Origin: Pelagibacterales bacterium SAG-MED01 | GTDB taxonomy: Bacteria; Pseudomonadota; Alphaproteobacteria; Pelagibacterales; Pelagibacteraceae | Assembly (NCBI GenBank): GCA_014654455.1 | Contig: JACWCY010000001.1 | Location: forward strand, 1 to 64,000 | Direction of reading: 5' to 3' | Length of the DNA: 64,000 bases | Shown: piece by piece, positions 55,774 to 64,000 of the stretch | Layout of the letters: the number at the start of each line of letters is the position of its first letter | How positions within the stretch are numbered: position 1 is the stretch's first letter | The notes under the pieces: model-generated | What the model was told of the DNA's origin: nothing | What the model saw: only the letters and a program-made list of their open reading frames with translations | Databases searched by the model: none | Made by a program: the position numbers and the translations under genes

Positions 55774-57171
55774 CTATAAATTTTTGGTTATATCTTCTGT
55801 CATTTTTTTTGCATCTGCAAATAACATCAATGTATTTTCTTTATAAAAAAGATCGTTATCGATGCCAGCATAGCCTGGGGATAGGCTTCTTTTTACAAAT
55901 AATACAGATTTACATTTTTCTACATCTAAAACTGGCATTCCATAAATTGGGCTTTGAGGATCTGTTTTGGCAACAGGATTTGTTACATCATTTGCACCTA
56001 TCACAAAGGCTACATCAGCATTTGCAAAATCATTATTTATTTCTTCAAGTTCAAAAACTTCATCATAAGGAACATTGGCCTCAGCCAACAATACATTCAT
56101 ATGTCCTGGCATTCTTCCTGCTACTGGGTGAATTGCATAAGAAACTTTTATGTCATTTTTTTTTAAAGTATCGACCATTTCTCTTAAAGCATGTTGAGCT
56201 TGAGCAACTGCCATACCATAACCTGGAACAATTATAACTGAAGAAGCATTTTTCATTAAAAAAGCTGCATCATCTGCATTTCCACTTTTTACTGGTCTTT
56301 GTTCTTTATTTTGAGAAGTATTAGATTGTTCTGTTGCACCAAAACCACCTAATATAACATTAAAAAACGAACGGTTCATACCTTTGCACATAATGTAAGA
56401 TAAAATCGCACCAGAGGATCCAACTAAAGCTCCAGTAATAATTAAAGCCGTATTTTCCAAAGTAAATCCAATTCCTGCAGCTGCCCATCCTGAATAAGAG
56501 TTAAGCATAGAAATTACAACCGGCATGTCAGCACCACCAATAGGTATTATTAATAAAAAACCAATCAAAAAAGAAATAGCTAATAACATCCAAAATAAAT
56601 TTGAAGATTGAGTAGAACAAAGTAAATATATCAAAACTATTATTGAAATTAATATTAATGCATTGAGTGGATGTTGACCTTTAAATGTAATTGGTGCACC
56701 AGACATTATCCCCTGAAGTTTTAAAAATGCTATTACTGACCCAGAAAAAGTTATTGCACCAACTGCAGCACCAATTGACATTTCTATTAAACTGCCAAGT
56801 TTTATATTGCCTGGATATCCTAGATTAAAAGCTTCTGGATTTAAAAATGCTGAAATAGCAACAAAAACAGCTGCAAGTCCAACAAGACTATGAAAACCAG
56901 CTACGAGCTCAGGCATAGCTGTCATGGGTATTTTATATGCAATAAATGCACCTACTAAACCACCTATTAAAAGAAAAATTATAACAAAAATAAATCCACT
57001 CGAAAAATTTCCTAAAGATAAAAATGTAACTGTAATTGCAATTATCATTCCTAAAATTCCAAAAAAATTTCCTTGTCTTGATGTTTCTGGAGATGATAGG
57101 CCTCTTAATGCTAAAATAAATAATATACCTGAAATAAGATAAAAAATTGCTGATAAATTTGATGATATCAC
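55774..57171 (-). CDS. pntB: NAD(P) transhydrogenase subunit beta
   Basis: 465 aa. About nine membrane helices in the first 260 residues (including GADMPVVISMLNSYSGWAAAGIGFTL), then the NADP-binding domain III with VPGYGMAVAQAQHALREMV, HPVAGRMPGHMNVLLAEANVPYDEVFELEEIN and GANDVTNPVA. It couples proton influx to NADPH formation. It overlaps the small membrane subunit by 4 nt. Confidence 0.97.
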   Translation of the reverse strand: MISSNLSAIFYLISGILFILALRGLSSPETSRQGNFFGILGMIIAITVTFLSLGNFSSGFIFVIIFLLIGGLVGAFIAYKIPMTAMPELVAGFHSLVGLAAVFVAISAFLNPEAFNLGYPGNIKLGSLIEMSIGAAVGAITFSGSVIAFLKLQGIMSGAPITFKGQHPLNALILISIIVLIYLLCSTQSSNLFWMLLAISFLIGFLLIIPIGGADMPVVISMLNSYSGWAAAGIGFTLENTALIITGALVGSSGAILSYIMCKGMNRSFFNVILGGFGATEQSNTSQNKEQRPVKSGNADDAAFLMKNASSVIIVPGYGMAVAQAQHALREMVDTLKKNDIKVSYAIHPVAGRMPGHMNVLLAEANVPYDEVFELEEINNDFANADVAFVIGANDVTNPVAKTDPQSPIYGMPVLDVEKCKSVLFVKRSLSPGYAGIDNDLFYKENTLMLFADAKKMTEDITKNL

Positions 57172-57479
57172 TTTTTATCCCTTTTCTTTTTTTTATACAT
57201 TGCTAACATTCTTTGTGTAACTAAAAATCCACCAAAAATATTTATTGCGGCCAATGAGATTGCTAAAAATCCAAATATACTAGAAGTATTAAAAACACTC
57301 TCATCATTACCAGCTAATCCAGCAATAATTGCACCTACTATAATTACTGAAGAAATAGCATTTGTCACTGACATTAAAGGAGTATGCAATGAAGGCGTTA
57401 CACTCCAAACAACATAATAACCTATGAAGATTGAAAGAATAAATATGCTTAGTCTAAATATAAAAGGGTCTATTTCCAT
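57168..57479 (-). CDS. pntA2: NAD(P) transhydrogenase subunit alpha, membrane part
   Basis: 103 aa with three or four hydrophobic helices. The FIGYYVVWSVTPSLHTPLMSVTNAISSVIIVGAI block is the domain II segment that in E. coli is fused to PntA. Here, as in Rhodospirillum and other alphaproteobacteria, it is a separate gene between pntA and pntB (3-nt gap and 4-nt overlap). Confidence 0.95.
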   Translation of the reverse strand: MEIDPFIFRLSIFILSIFIGYYVVWSVTPSLHTPLMSVTNAISSVIIVGAIIAGLAGNDESVFNTSSIFGFLAISLAAINIFGGFLVTQRMLAMYKKKKRDKK

Positions 57480-57482
57480 GGT

Positions 57483-58571
57483 TTATTTAATTAATGTTTT
57501 TTCAATTATTTCATCTTCTAAATTTATATTAATTTCATTTTTTTCTTTATCAAATAAATTTGTGACAAAATTAAATACATTTTTAGCATAGAGATTTGAT
57601 GCAGATATAGGTAACTTATTTAAAATATTTGTTTCACCCATTATTTTTACTCCACTTTTGTCAACTAACTTATCTACTTCTGTAAAAGCAGTATTTCCAC
57701 CCTGTATTGCAGCTAAATCATAAATTACAGAGCCTGTTTGCATATTTTTAATCATTTCATCTTTAATTATTATAGGTGCTTTTTTTCCAGGAATTAAGGC
57801 TGTACAAATTACAATATCGATTTTTTTTAAAGTCTCATGAAGTAATTCTTCTTGTTTTTTTTTAAAATCATCAGAAGCCTCTTTTGCATAGCCTCCTTTA
57901 GTTTCAAGATTTTCTGCACCTTCAACCGTTAAAAATTTTCCTCCTAAACTTTCAACTTGTTCTTTTGAGGCCATTCTCACGTCTGTAGCAAAAACAATTG
58001 CACCCATTCTTTTAGCAGTAGCGATTGCTTGCAATCCAGCAACGCCAGCACCAACAACTAATACTTTTGCAGCTGGAATTGTTCCTGCAGCTGTCATCAT
58101 CATTGGAATAGCTTTTTCAAACTTAGCAAAAGACTCTATTACCGCCTTATATCCTGCAAGGTTTGCTTGAGAAGAAAGTATATCCATTGATTGAGCTCTG
58201 GTTATTCTAGGTAATAATTCTAATGAAAACAAGTTAACTTTTTTTTTTGCTAAACTTTCTATTTTATCTTTATTTTTAAAAGGATCTAAAACACCAACTA
58301 CTGTTTGATTTTCTTTTAGTAGTGAAAGTTTTTCTGGTGATAACAATCCTAGCTGAATAATTAAATCACAATTCTCGATTAATTTTTTTTCATCTTTAAA
58401 TATTTTTGCCCCAATATCTTCAAATATATCATCACTAATTCCTAAATGAACGCCATAATTTTCTTGTAATGATAATTCAAAACCTAAAGATATATATTTT
58501 TTTGCAACATCTGGAGTAATAGCAATTCTTTTTTCAATTGATTGATCCTCTAAAACTGATGTGATTTTCAT
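57483..58571 (-). CDS. pntA: NAD(P) transhydrogenase subunit alpha, soluble NAD-binding part
   Basis: 362 aa, related to alanine dehydrogenase. EKRIAITPDVAKKYISLGF at the start, AKVLVVGAGVAGLQAIATAKRMGAIVFATDVR as NAD-binding fold, and GSVIYDLAAIQGGN toward the end. It holds domain I of the proton-pumping transhydrogenase and leads the three-gene pnt operon, 9 nt after the small cytochrome oxidase gene. Confidence 0.96.
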   Translation of the reverse strand: MKITSVLEDQSIEKRIAITPDVAKKYISLGFELSLQENYGVHLGISDDIFEDIGAKIFKDEKKLIENCDLIIQLGLLSPEKLSLLKENQTVVGVLDPFKNKDKIESLAKKKVNLFSLELLPRITRAQSMDILSSQANLAGYKAVIESFAKFEKAIPMMMTAAGTIPAAKVLVVGAGVAGLQAIATAKRMGAIVFATDVRMASKEQVESLGGKFLTVEGAENLETKGGYAKEASDDFKKKQEELLHETLKKIDIVICTALIPGKKAPIIIKDEMIKNMQTGSVIYDLAAIQGGNTAFTEVDKLVDKSGVKIMGETNILNKLPISASNLYAKNVFNFVTNLFDKEKNEININLEDEIIEKTLIK

Positions 58572-58580
58572 AAAAGAGTT

Positions 58581-58691
58581 TTACAACAAGAAAAAAGCCA
58601 TTAGAACTAAAACTAATACAACAGCGACAGTTCCCCACAACACGAATTTGGTGAAATTATTCCAAGTATTTTTATGGCTTTCATTTTCCAT
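58581..58691 (-). CDS. aa3-type cytochrome c oxidase subunit IV-like small protein
   Basis: 36 aa: an N-terminal polar MENESHKNTWNNFTKF, then one helix VLWGTVAVVLVLVLMAFFLL. This matches the bacterial aa3 cytochrome oxidase subunit IV family, a single-helix accessory of unknown need. In many alphaproteobacteria it also sits beside pntA. It is separated from rpmJ by 3 nt and from pntA by 9 nt. Confidence 0.8.
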   Translation of the reverse strand: MENESHKNTWNNFTKFVLWGTVAVVLVLVLMAFFLL

Positions 58692-58694
58692 AAA

Positions 58695-58820
58695 TTACTT
58701 CTGACGGGCTTTAAATTTTGGATTTATTTTATTAATTATATAAACTCTGCCTCTTCTTTTTACTAACTTAGAGTTTAAATCTCTTTTTTTTATAGATTTT
58801 AATGAACTTTTAATTTTCAT
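58695..58820 (-). CDS. rpmJ: 50S ribosomal protein L36
   Basis: 41 aa, [41 protein letters not shown]. It is the longer, cysteine-poor bL36 form: the zinc-binding Cys/His residues are missing, as in the L31 of this genome. It lies between the 5S rRNA gene (9-nt gap) and the small oxidase subunit gene, same strand. Confidence 0.95.
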   Translation of the reverse strand: MKIKSSLKSIKKRDLNSKLVKRRGRVYIINKINPKFKARQK

Positions 58821-58829
58821 AATTTAAAT

Positions 58830-58943
58830 GCCGGCAACGTCCTACTCTTCCATGCCTTAAGACAAAGTACCATCAGCGCAGAAGGGCTTGACTTCCGAGT
58901 TCGGTATGGGATCGGGTATAGCCCCTTCGCAATAATTACCGGC
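58830..58943 (-). rRNA. rrf: 5S ribosomal RNA
   Basis: Read on the minus strand it begins GCCGGT and ends ACCGGC-like TTGCCGGC. The conserved core CCGATCCCATACCGAACTCGG and the GATGGTACTTTGTC and AGAGTAGGACG segments are present. About 114 nt; ends are approximate. No 16S or 23S rRNA is adjacent. In SAR11 the 5S gene is known to be split from 16S-23S by hypervariable region HVR2, consistent with the genes on its other side here. Confidence 0.95.
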
Positions 58944-59055
58944 GAGATGCTTATAACAAGGAATAAAAAAATGTAAAGCTAGTTAACTTTCAGAATTTTA
59001 TGCAAAATACTTAAAAATACTAACCTTTTTAAGCTTTTTTGGATATTATCTAATA

Positions 59056-59742
59056 ATGAATGAATTAACTTTAGTTATACCTGCAAAAGAAGAAGCGGAA
59101 TCTTTGCCACTAGTTTTGGATGAAATAAAAGGCTTAAATTTAAAAGTTATTATTGTATTAGCTGATGATGATTTAAAAACAATCGATGCATTAAAAAATT
59201 ATGATTGTGAAATTTTATACCAATCTCAAAGAGGATATGGAAATGCAATAATTGAGGGTATTAAAAAAGCACAAACAAAATATATTGCAATTTTTTATGC
59301 AGATGGATCAACTGATCCATTATTTTTAAATCCTATGTTAGATAAAATTTTAAATGAAAAATACCAAATTGTTTTTGGTAGTAGATATGAAAAAAATGCA
59401 AAAAGTTATGATGATGATATAATAACAAGAATTGGTAATTTTGGTTTTACACTTGTTGGTAATTTGTTATTTTCATTAAAAATTTCAGATATTTTATTTA
59501 CTTATATTGTTGCTGAAAAACAAATTATGGAAAATATGGATTTAAAATCTAATGACTATTGTTTATGTACAGAAATCCCACTTAAATCTAAAAAAATGAA
59601 TTTGAAATATACAACACATCCTTGTATTGAAAGAAAAAGATTTGCTGGTAAAAAAAAGGTGAAAGCCATTAAAGATGGACTTAAAATTTTATTTTCTCTT
59701 ATTAAAAATTTTTTTAATTCAAGCTCTTTCGATACTAAATAG
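59056..59742 (+). CDS. Family 2 glycosyltransferase, dolichol-phosphate mannosyltransferase-like
   Basis: 228 aa. GT-A fold: LTLVIPAKEEAESLPLVLDEI, VLADDDLKTI, YQSQRGYGNAIIEGIKKAQTKYIAIFYADGSTDPLFL and VFGSRYE, close to the DPM1-like GT2 branch. The nucleotide-binding acidic motif appears as ADGSTD. No C-terminal membrane helices, unlike many relatives. It probably transfers a sugar to a polyprenyl phosphate or glycan. It converges on the DegT gene with a 24-nt tail overlap. Confidence 0.82.
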   Translation: MNELTLVIPAKEEAESLPLVLDEIKGLNLKVIIVLADDDLKTIDALKNYDCEILYQSQRGYGNAIIEGIKKAQTKYIAIFYADGSTDPLFLNPMLDKILNEKYQIVFGSRYEKNAKSYDDDIITRIGNFGFTLVGNLLFSLKISDILFTYIVAEKQIMENMDLKSNDYCLCTEIPLKSKKMNLKYTTHPCIERKRFAGKKKVKAIKDGLKILFSLIKNFFNSSSFDTK

Positions 59743-60963
59743 TGTTTCAACAATAAAGTTCAGTTGTTTATTTGAGATTTGTTTAGTGTGTAATCCAATG
59801 ACAAAACCAAGATCTTGGATTTTCTGTGCTCCATAAAAAATTTTATTATTGGGGTTTAGGTTGTATAATTTAGCAGATGGTTGATTTAAAAAAGAACCAC
59901 TAATTATTGGTCTTGTTTCTAATCCTTTTTTTTCAATGAGTTCTATAAATTTTCTTTTTTTATTTTTAAATTTTTCATTAAGTAAAATAGGTAAAACCAT
60001 GTAGCTTGGGTCAATTTTTTTTGAGTAACTTACAAAATGAAATTGATTTTTCCATCTTGAATCTTTTTGAAGTTTTGTGATAATCTTTTTTTTATTATTT
60101 TTTCTCGTTTTTTTAAATAAATCTAGTCTTTTTAATTGATTTCTTCCGATAGCAGCCTGAATGTCAGTTGGTCTTAAATTGAAACCAGAGTTTATAAAAA
60201 TATACCTAGGATCTAAATTTGGAAATTTTTTAGCATTTTCTTGATAAACTTTTTTACCCCTCGACCATCCGTGAGATCTTAGAGATAATAATATTTTATA
60301 ATCATTCTCATTATTACAAACTATCATACCGCCCTCACCACAAGTAATTTGATGGGAATAAAAAAAAGAATAAGTTCCAAAGTCACCATAAGTTCCAAGA
60401 TGTTTGTTTTGAAATTTTGCACCAAGAGCCTCACAATTATCCTCTATTACAATAATATTTTTTTTTTTTGCATAATTTGCAATTTTTTTTATATCTGTGG
60501 AAATTCCTAGAACATTTATCAACATTATTACTTTTGTCTTATTTGTAATCTGATTGATCAATTTATCAGCATCCACATTTAAAGTCTGTGGATTTACATC
60601 TACAAACTTAGGAACTAAGCCTGATTGAACTAATGGCCAAAGAGAAGTTGACCAGCAGAGAGCAGGTATTAATGCTTCATCACCTAATTTAAATTTATTT
60701 TTTCTTAGTGGATTACATGCCGCAAATGCAGCCAATAGATTTGCAGACGATCCAGAATTTACCATTAGTGAATATTTTGATTTTACTACTTTAGAAAATT
60801 CTTTTTCAAATTTTTCAGTTTCCTTATTCATGGTAATAAATCCTTTTTTTAAAACCTGAATTCCTTTACTTAAATCTTGTTTACTTAATCCTTTTTCCAA
60901 CAAAGGATAGAGATATTTCTTTTTATTTGGATCAAGGTATTTATAATTTTTTTTTATTTTCAT
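59719..60963 (-). CDS. DegT-family PMP-dependent sugar dehydratase (RfbH/ColD-like)
   Basis: 414 aa. Aminotransferase fold with NSGSSANLLAAFA (69-81), SLWPLVQSGLVPKFVDV, VIEDNCEALGA and YSFFYSHQITCGEGGM. The position that carries the PLP-binding lysine in DegT aminotransferases is His204. His at this site defines the 3-dehydratases RfbH (E1) and ColD, which remove the 3-hydroxyl from 4-keto-6-deoxyhexoses. The neighbour is a GDP-fucose-synthase-like reductase, favouring a GDP-sugar substrate. No RfbH-like iron-sulfur cysteine cluster is evident. It starts 23 nt downstream of that neighbour. Confidence 0.8.
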   Translation of the reverse strand: MKIKKNYKYLDPNKKKYLYPLLEKGLSKQDLSKGIQVLKKGFITMNKETEKFEKEFSKVVKSKYSLMVNSGSSANLLAAFAACNPLRKNKFKLGDEALIPALCWSTSLWPLVQSGLVPKFVDVNPQTLNVDADKLINQITNKTKVIMLINVLGISTDIKKIANYAKKKNIIVIEDNCEALGAKFQNKHLGTYGDFGTYSFFYSHQITCGEGGMIVCNNENDYKILLSLRSHGWSRGKKVYQENAKKFPNLDPRYIFINSGFNLRPTDIQAAIGRNQLKRLDLFKKTRKNNKKKIITKLQKDSRWKNQFHFVSYSKKIDPSYMVLPILLNEKFKNKKRKFIELIEKKGLETRPIISGSFLNQPSAKLYNLNPNNKIFYGAQKIQDLGFVIGLHTKQISNKQLNFIVETLFSIERA

Positions 60964-60986
60964 TTTGAATTTTTCTATTTAAAAAT

Positions 60987-61949
60987 CTAGTTTTTAATCT
61001 GGCTTTGTTTTTTATCAACTAATTTTTTTAAACCTGATAAAAATTTGATTTTTGTTTTCCATTTAAGTTTTTTTATCAAAGTGCTATCAAGATTTTTGTT
61101 TAATGTTCCATCAGGGAATTTTTTATTATAAATTATTTTACCCTTAAAATTAGTTAGTTTTTTAATTTCTTTAACAAGTTTTTTAATAGAAACATGATCA
61201 CCACTACCAACATTCATAATTGGAAGTGATTTTTTAAAAATATTATTTAATTTTTTTTTACTTGTTTTAAGTGAAACTAAAATTGCATTAGCTAAATCAT
61301 CTGCATGAATAAATTCTCTTATTGGTTTTCCACTACCCCATATTTGTACATTAGTTCCATTTTTCTTTGCATAAATAAATTTACTTATTAATCCTGGTAT
61401 TACATGGCTCGACTTTATGTCAAAATTATCATTCAAGCCATAAACATTTGTTGGCATCAAACAAATGATATCTTTTTTATAATCTTCATGTAAAATTGAA
61501 CATAACTTTAAACCTGCTATTTTTGATAAAGCATATGCCTCGTTAGTCTTTTCAAGCTTACCTGTAAGAAGATACTCTTCTTTAATTGGAATTTTTGATT
61601 TTTTTGGATAAATGCAAGAAGAACCCAAAAAGATTGTTCTTTTAATGTTATATTTTTTTGAAGCTAAAAGTAAATTTTTTTGAATTTGAAAATTGTCAAT
61701 TAAAAACTCTAATGGTTTACTTTTATTTTCAATAATACCTCCAACTTTAGCAGCACATATAATTAAAATATCTGGTTTTTTTTTTTTAAAAAATAGATCT
61801 ACTTTTTTTTGATTTCTTAAATCTAATTTTTTGCGACTTGCTGTAAGTATTCTTTTAAATTTTTTAATTTTTAATAAATCAACTACTGAACTACCTACTA
61901 AACCATTATGACCAGCTACAAAGATTTTGGAATTTTTTTTTAGCATCAA
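60987..61949 (-). CDS. fcl: GDP-L-fucose/GDP-L-colitose synthase-like epimerase-reductase
   Basis: 320 aa SDR. NADP motif VAGHNGLVGSSV (residues 11-22), AAKVGGI, FLGSSCIYPK (catalytic Ser), and Y139xxxK143 in NEAYALSKIAGLKLC match GDP-fucose synthase, which epimerises and reduces a GDP-4-keto-6-deoxy sugar. Placed before a ColD-like dehydratase, it could instead act as ColC in colitose synthesis. No intact GDP-mannose dehydratase gene is in the window. Confidence 0.85.
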   Translation of the reverse strand: MMLKKNSKIFVAGHNGLVGSSVVDLLKIKKFKRILTASRKKLDLRNQKKVDLFFKKKKPDILIICAAKVGGIIENKSKPLEFLIDNFQIQKNLLLASKKYNIKRTIFLGSSCIYPKKSKIPIKEEYLLTGKLEKTNEAYALSKIAGLKLCSILHEDYKKDIICLMPTNVYGLNDNFDIKSSHVIPGLISKFIYAKKNGTNVQIWGSGKPIREFIHADDLANAILVSLKTSKKKLNNIFKKSLPIMNVGSGDHVSIKKLVKEIKKLTNFKGKIIYNKKFPDGTLNKNLDSTLIKKLKWKTKIKFLSGLKKLVDKKQSQIKN

Positions 61950-62065
61950 TTATTAAGAATATTATATATCGAAACTAATATTTACTTTTAATAAACAATC
62001 AAGTTTTTTTTTTATTGATTATATAATTGTTAAATTAAAAAATTATAGGTATTAATATTAAAATT

Positions 62066-63367
62066 TTGCCATTAATGAATTGCTTAAAAATGCGAATTTA
62101 CAATAAGAAAATATTAATTTTACCACTTATTATAATACTAAGTTTAATTGTCTCTTTTTATTTTGGAGAAGATACATTAGGAGGGGCTGAACATGATCAT
62201 TTTTTTATTTTAAAATTTAGTTTACTTTTTTCTGAAAATTTTTCCGAAACTTTTAGTAATTATGGAATAGGTATTCTTCAGGCAAGAAATTCTCCCATTT
62301 TTTCTATTTTTCAATCAGTATTTATAAGTTTAGGTACTGATTTAGATACTTTAAGATACTTAAATTCTTTAATAATAATTCCTATCTTTTATTTTTTTTA
62401 TAAATCTTTAAAAATAAAATATCCCGATCTCTCATATGAAGTAAAAATAATTTTTACTTCAATATTATTTTTATCACCTACAATAAGATCACTTATAATT
62501 TGGCCATACCCATTAATTTATGGACTATTATTTTTTATAATTTCGAACTATTTCTATATAAAATTTGAAACTATCGATAATGAAAAAAAGAAAATTATTT
62601 TTTCACTCAATAATGTTTTCTTTTTAGCAGTTGCAGCTTATTTTACGCCTAACTTTGCTCTTTTTTCTTTGTTTTATTTATACAAGTTTTTTTTACATTA
62701 TAAATTTTCAAAAAATTTATACATTATAATTATTTTAAATATTTTGCTCGCATTGCCAGCTATTCATTTTACAATTGAGAAAGATTTTTATTTTTTAAAA
62801 ATGAATGTTACAGGAGCTGCTCTAAGTTCAAAGCTTAATTTTTCTAATAAAATTATTTTGATCTCGACAATTTTTTTCTTTTATTTTATTCCATTTATTG
62901 AAATTAATAAAAAATTATTTTTTGAAGGACTTAAATTAAATAAAAATTTAATCTTTTTATTAATTTTTATTCTATTAAATATTTTTTTCTACGATTATAG
63001 TAACCAAACAGAAGGTGTTGGTAGAACTGGTGGTGGTTTATTTTTACATTTATCTCAATTATTGTTTTCGAGTCCAATTCTAGTTTTTTTAGTATTTATA
63101 ATTTTCATATATTTGATATTTATTTATGATCTTGTAAATTTAAATAATATTATCTTATTTTTCATTTTAATAGTTTATAATGCTCAATACTCAATCTATC
63201 ATAAATATTTTGATCCTCTCATTTATATAATTCTTTTATTTTTAATAAAATTTAATTACAAAAAAATTGTCATAAATTTTAGAAAAATATCTTTCAAATA
63301 TATTGGATTATATTTGTTTTTTTTACTAATGAGTTTTTTTAAAAACTCTATAATTAATTATTTTTAA
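62066..63367 (+). CDS. Polytopic membrane protein, possible GT-C glycosyltransferase
   Basis: 433 aa with about ten hydrophobic helices. After the first helix comes an acidic loop FGEDTLGGAEHDHFF, then ILQARNSPIFSIFQSVFISLG. That topology resembles lipid-linked-sugar glycosyltransferases of the GT-C type, whose first loop carries the catalytic acid, but no family signature is certain. A start at ATG 62090 (MRIYNKK) is equally possible. It is in the presumed surface-polysaccharide island and overlaps the convergent epimerase gene by 14 nt. Confidence 0.5.
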   Translation: MPLMNCLKMRIYNKKILILPLIIILSLIVSFYFGEDTLGGAEHDHFFILKFSLLFSENFSETFSNYGIGILQARNSPIFSIFQSVFISLGTDLDTLRYLNSLIIIPIFYFFYKSLKIKYPDLSYEVKIIFTSILFLSPTIRSLIIWPYPLIYGLLFFIISNYFYIKFETIDNEKKKIIFSLNNVFFLAVAAYFTPNFALFSLFYLYKFFLHYKFSKNLYIIIILNILLALPAIHFTIEKDFYFLKMNVTGAALSSKLNFSNKIILISTIFFFYFIPFIEINKKLFFEGLKLNKNLIFLLIFILLNIFFYDYSNQTEGVGRTGGGLFLHLSQLLFSSPILVFLVFIIFIYLIFIYDLVNLNNIILFFILIVYNAQYSIYHKYFDPLIYIILLFLIKFNYKKIVINFRKISFKYIGLYLFFLLMSFFKNSIINYF

Positions 63368-64000
63368 TAATCTTGGAGATATAATCTTTTAAATCTATTT
63401 TTCCAAAAACCCTATAAACTTTATTAGATAGATTTATATTTGTTAGAGCGGATGCATACCTTTCACCTCTTCTATAAGGTAATAATTTAATACGAGTATT
63501 AAACATTCTTGCAACATTAAGTATTGAGTAAGATTTTTTATTCAAAATACTGTAATGTCTACATTTATTTTCTTTCCAAGCTCTGATGCAAACCTCTACT
63601 GTATCTTGTATATGTGTAAATCTTCTTGACTGAGAACCCGGTCTTACTACTGGTAAAGGATTTTTTTTTTTGTAATGATCTTCAAATATTCCAACAACTG
63701 TTGCCATTTTTCCTTTAGAAATTTGGTGAGGTCCATAAACATTATAAAAATAAATAATTTCAAATTTGAAATTAAACCATTTTTTTAAATTTTCTAATAA
63801 TTCTAAGTTTTTAGCCTTTGTGAATGCATAAGGAGAAAGATCTTTATCTCTTCCCTTATTTCCCAGCGATGCTGAGGTTGCAGAATAAATTAATTTTATT
63901 TTGTTACTCAAACAGTAATTAAATACTGAATTAGATCCAACAGAATTAGATTGTAAGCAACTCTCCATTTGTAAAAAACTTTGGTATATCCTCGAAAATT
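63354..64000 (-). CDS. NAD-dependent epimerase/dehydratase, partial
   Basis: The frame stays open to the end of the window, so the N-terminus with the NAD-binding motif is missing; the internal Met at 63968 is not a credible start. Visible: KLIYSATSASLG, the YxxxK motif in SPYAFTKAKNLELLENL, FYNVYGPHQ, and PVVRPGSQSRRFTHIQDTVEV. This is an extended SDR of the nucleotide-sugar epimerase type. The substrate cannot be assigned. It belongs to the surface-sugar cluster. Confidence 0.8.
   Translation of the reverse strand, partial: FSRIYQSFLQMESCLQSNSVGSNSVFNYCLSNKIKLIYSATSASLGNKGRDKDLSPYAFTKAKNLELLENLKKWFNFKFEIIYFYNVYGPHQISKGKMATVVGIFEDHYKKKNPLPVVRPGSQSRRFTHIQDTVEVCIRAWKENKCRHYSILNKKSYSILNVARMFNTRIKLLPYRRGERYASALTNINLSNKVYRVFGKIDLKDYISKIIKNN

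Overview
The window is a compact, very AT-rich stretch of an alphaproteobacterium, most likely a member of SAR11 (Pelagibacterales). The evidence is the low GC content, the very short or overlapping gene junctions, the permuted two-piece tmRNA of alphaproteobacterial type, typical alphaproteobacterial gene orders (hflK-hflC-degP-miaA, yebC-tolQRAB-pal-cpoB-tilS-ftsH-folP-glmM, xseB-ispA-dxs, DUF4164-zapA-fthC), and a lone 5S rRNA bordered by surface-polysaccharide genes. All calls come from reading the sequence and recognising families; no search was run.

Layout: 1-204 is an inverted ilvB/ilvI fragment fused to a truncated miaA, which looks like a chimeric junction. 205-5936 is a housekeeping block (miaA', degP, DUF2065, hflC, hflK on minus; mrp on plus; thyX on minus). 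5980-6238 is ssrA. 6213-8168 is a roughly 1.9 kb insertion bounded by a perfect 26-bp direct repeat of the tmRNA 3' end. Its only gene encodes a GIY-YIG nuclease domain embedded in nine copies of a helical repeat, and a pair of GTCGGC hexamers lies on each side of that gene. 8229-13904 is an accessory, apparently cobalamin-centred stretch: a B12 riboswitch with a hairpin over the ribosome binding site, a BtuB-like TonB-dependent receptor, a broken DUF1289 gene, a small membrane protein that may be an S-component-like vitamin transporter, an FkbM methyltransferase, and a radical SAM protein with a B12-binding-like N-terminus.

14024-58820 is core genome: ppdK, glyS-glyQ, an S49 protease, isoprenoid genes (ispB, ispA, dxs), pdxH, aroC, TsaC/Sua5, a degenerate GDP-mannose-dehydratase-like gene, tRNA-Arg, rluD, rpoH, purA, thiD, glmM, folP, ftsH, tilS, the tol-pal cell-envelope operon, a RuvC-like gene without ruvAB, yebC, ymdB, fthC, zapA, a tkt-gap-pgk-fba-thiE-efp-suhB run, rpmE, trcR, rpsU, initiator tRNA, transaldolase, and the three-gene transhydrogenase pntA-pntA2-pntB, with a tiny cytochrome oxidase subunit IV and rpmJ.

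From the lone 5S rRNA (58830-58943) to the end of the window the content changes to sugar-nucleotide and glycosyltransferase genes: a GT2, a His-type DegT/RfbH/ColD-like dehydratase, a GDP-fucose/colitose-synthase-like reductase, a polytopic membrane protein and a partial epimerase. In SAR11 the large hypervariable region HVR2 is known to lie between the 23S and 5S rRNA genes, so the right end is read as the edge of that cell-surface island.
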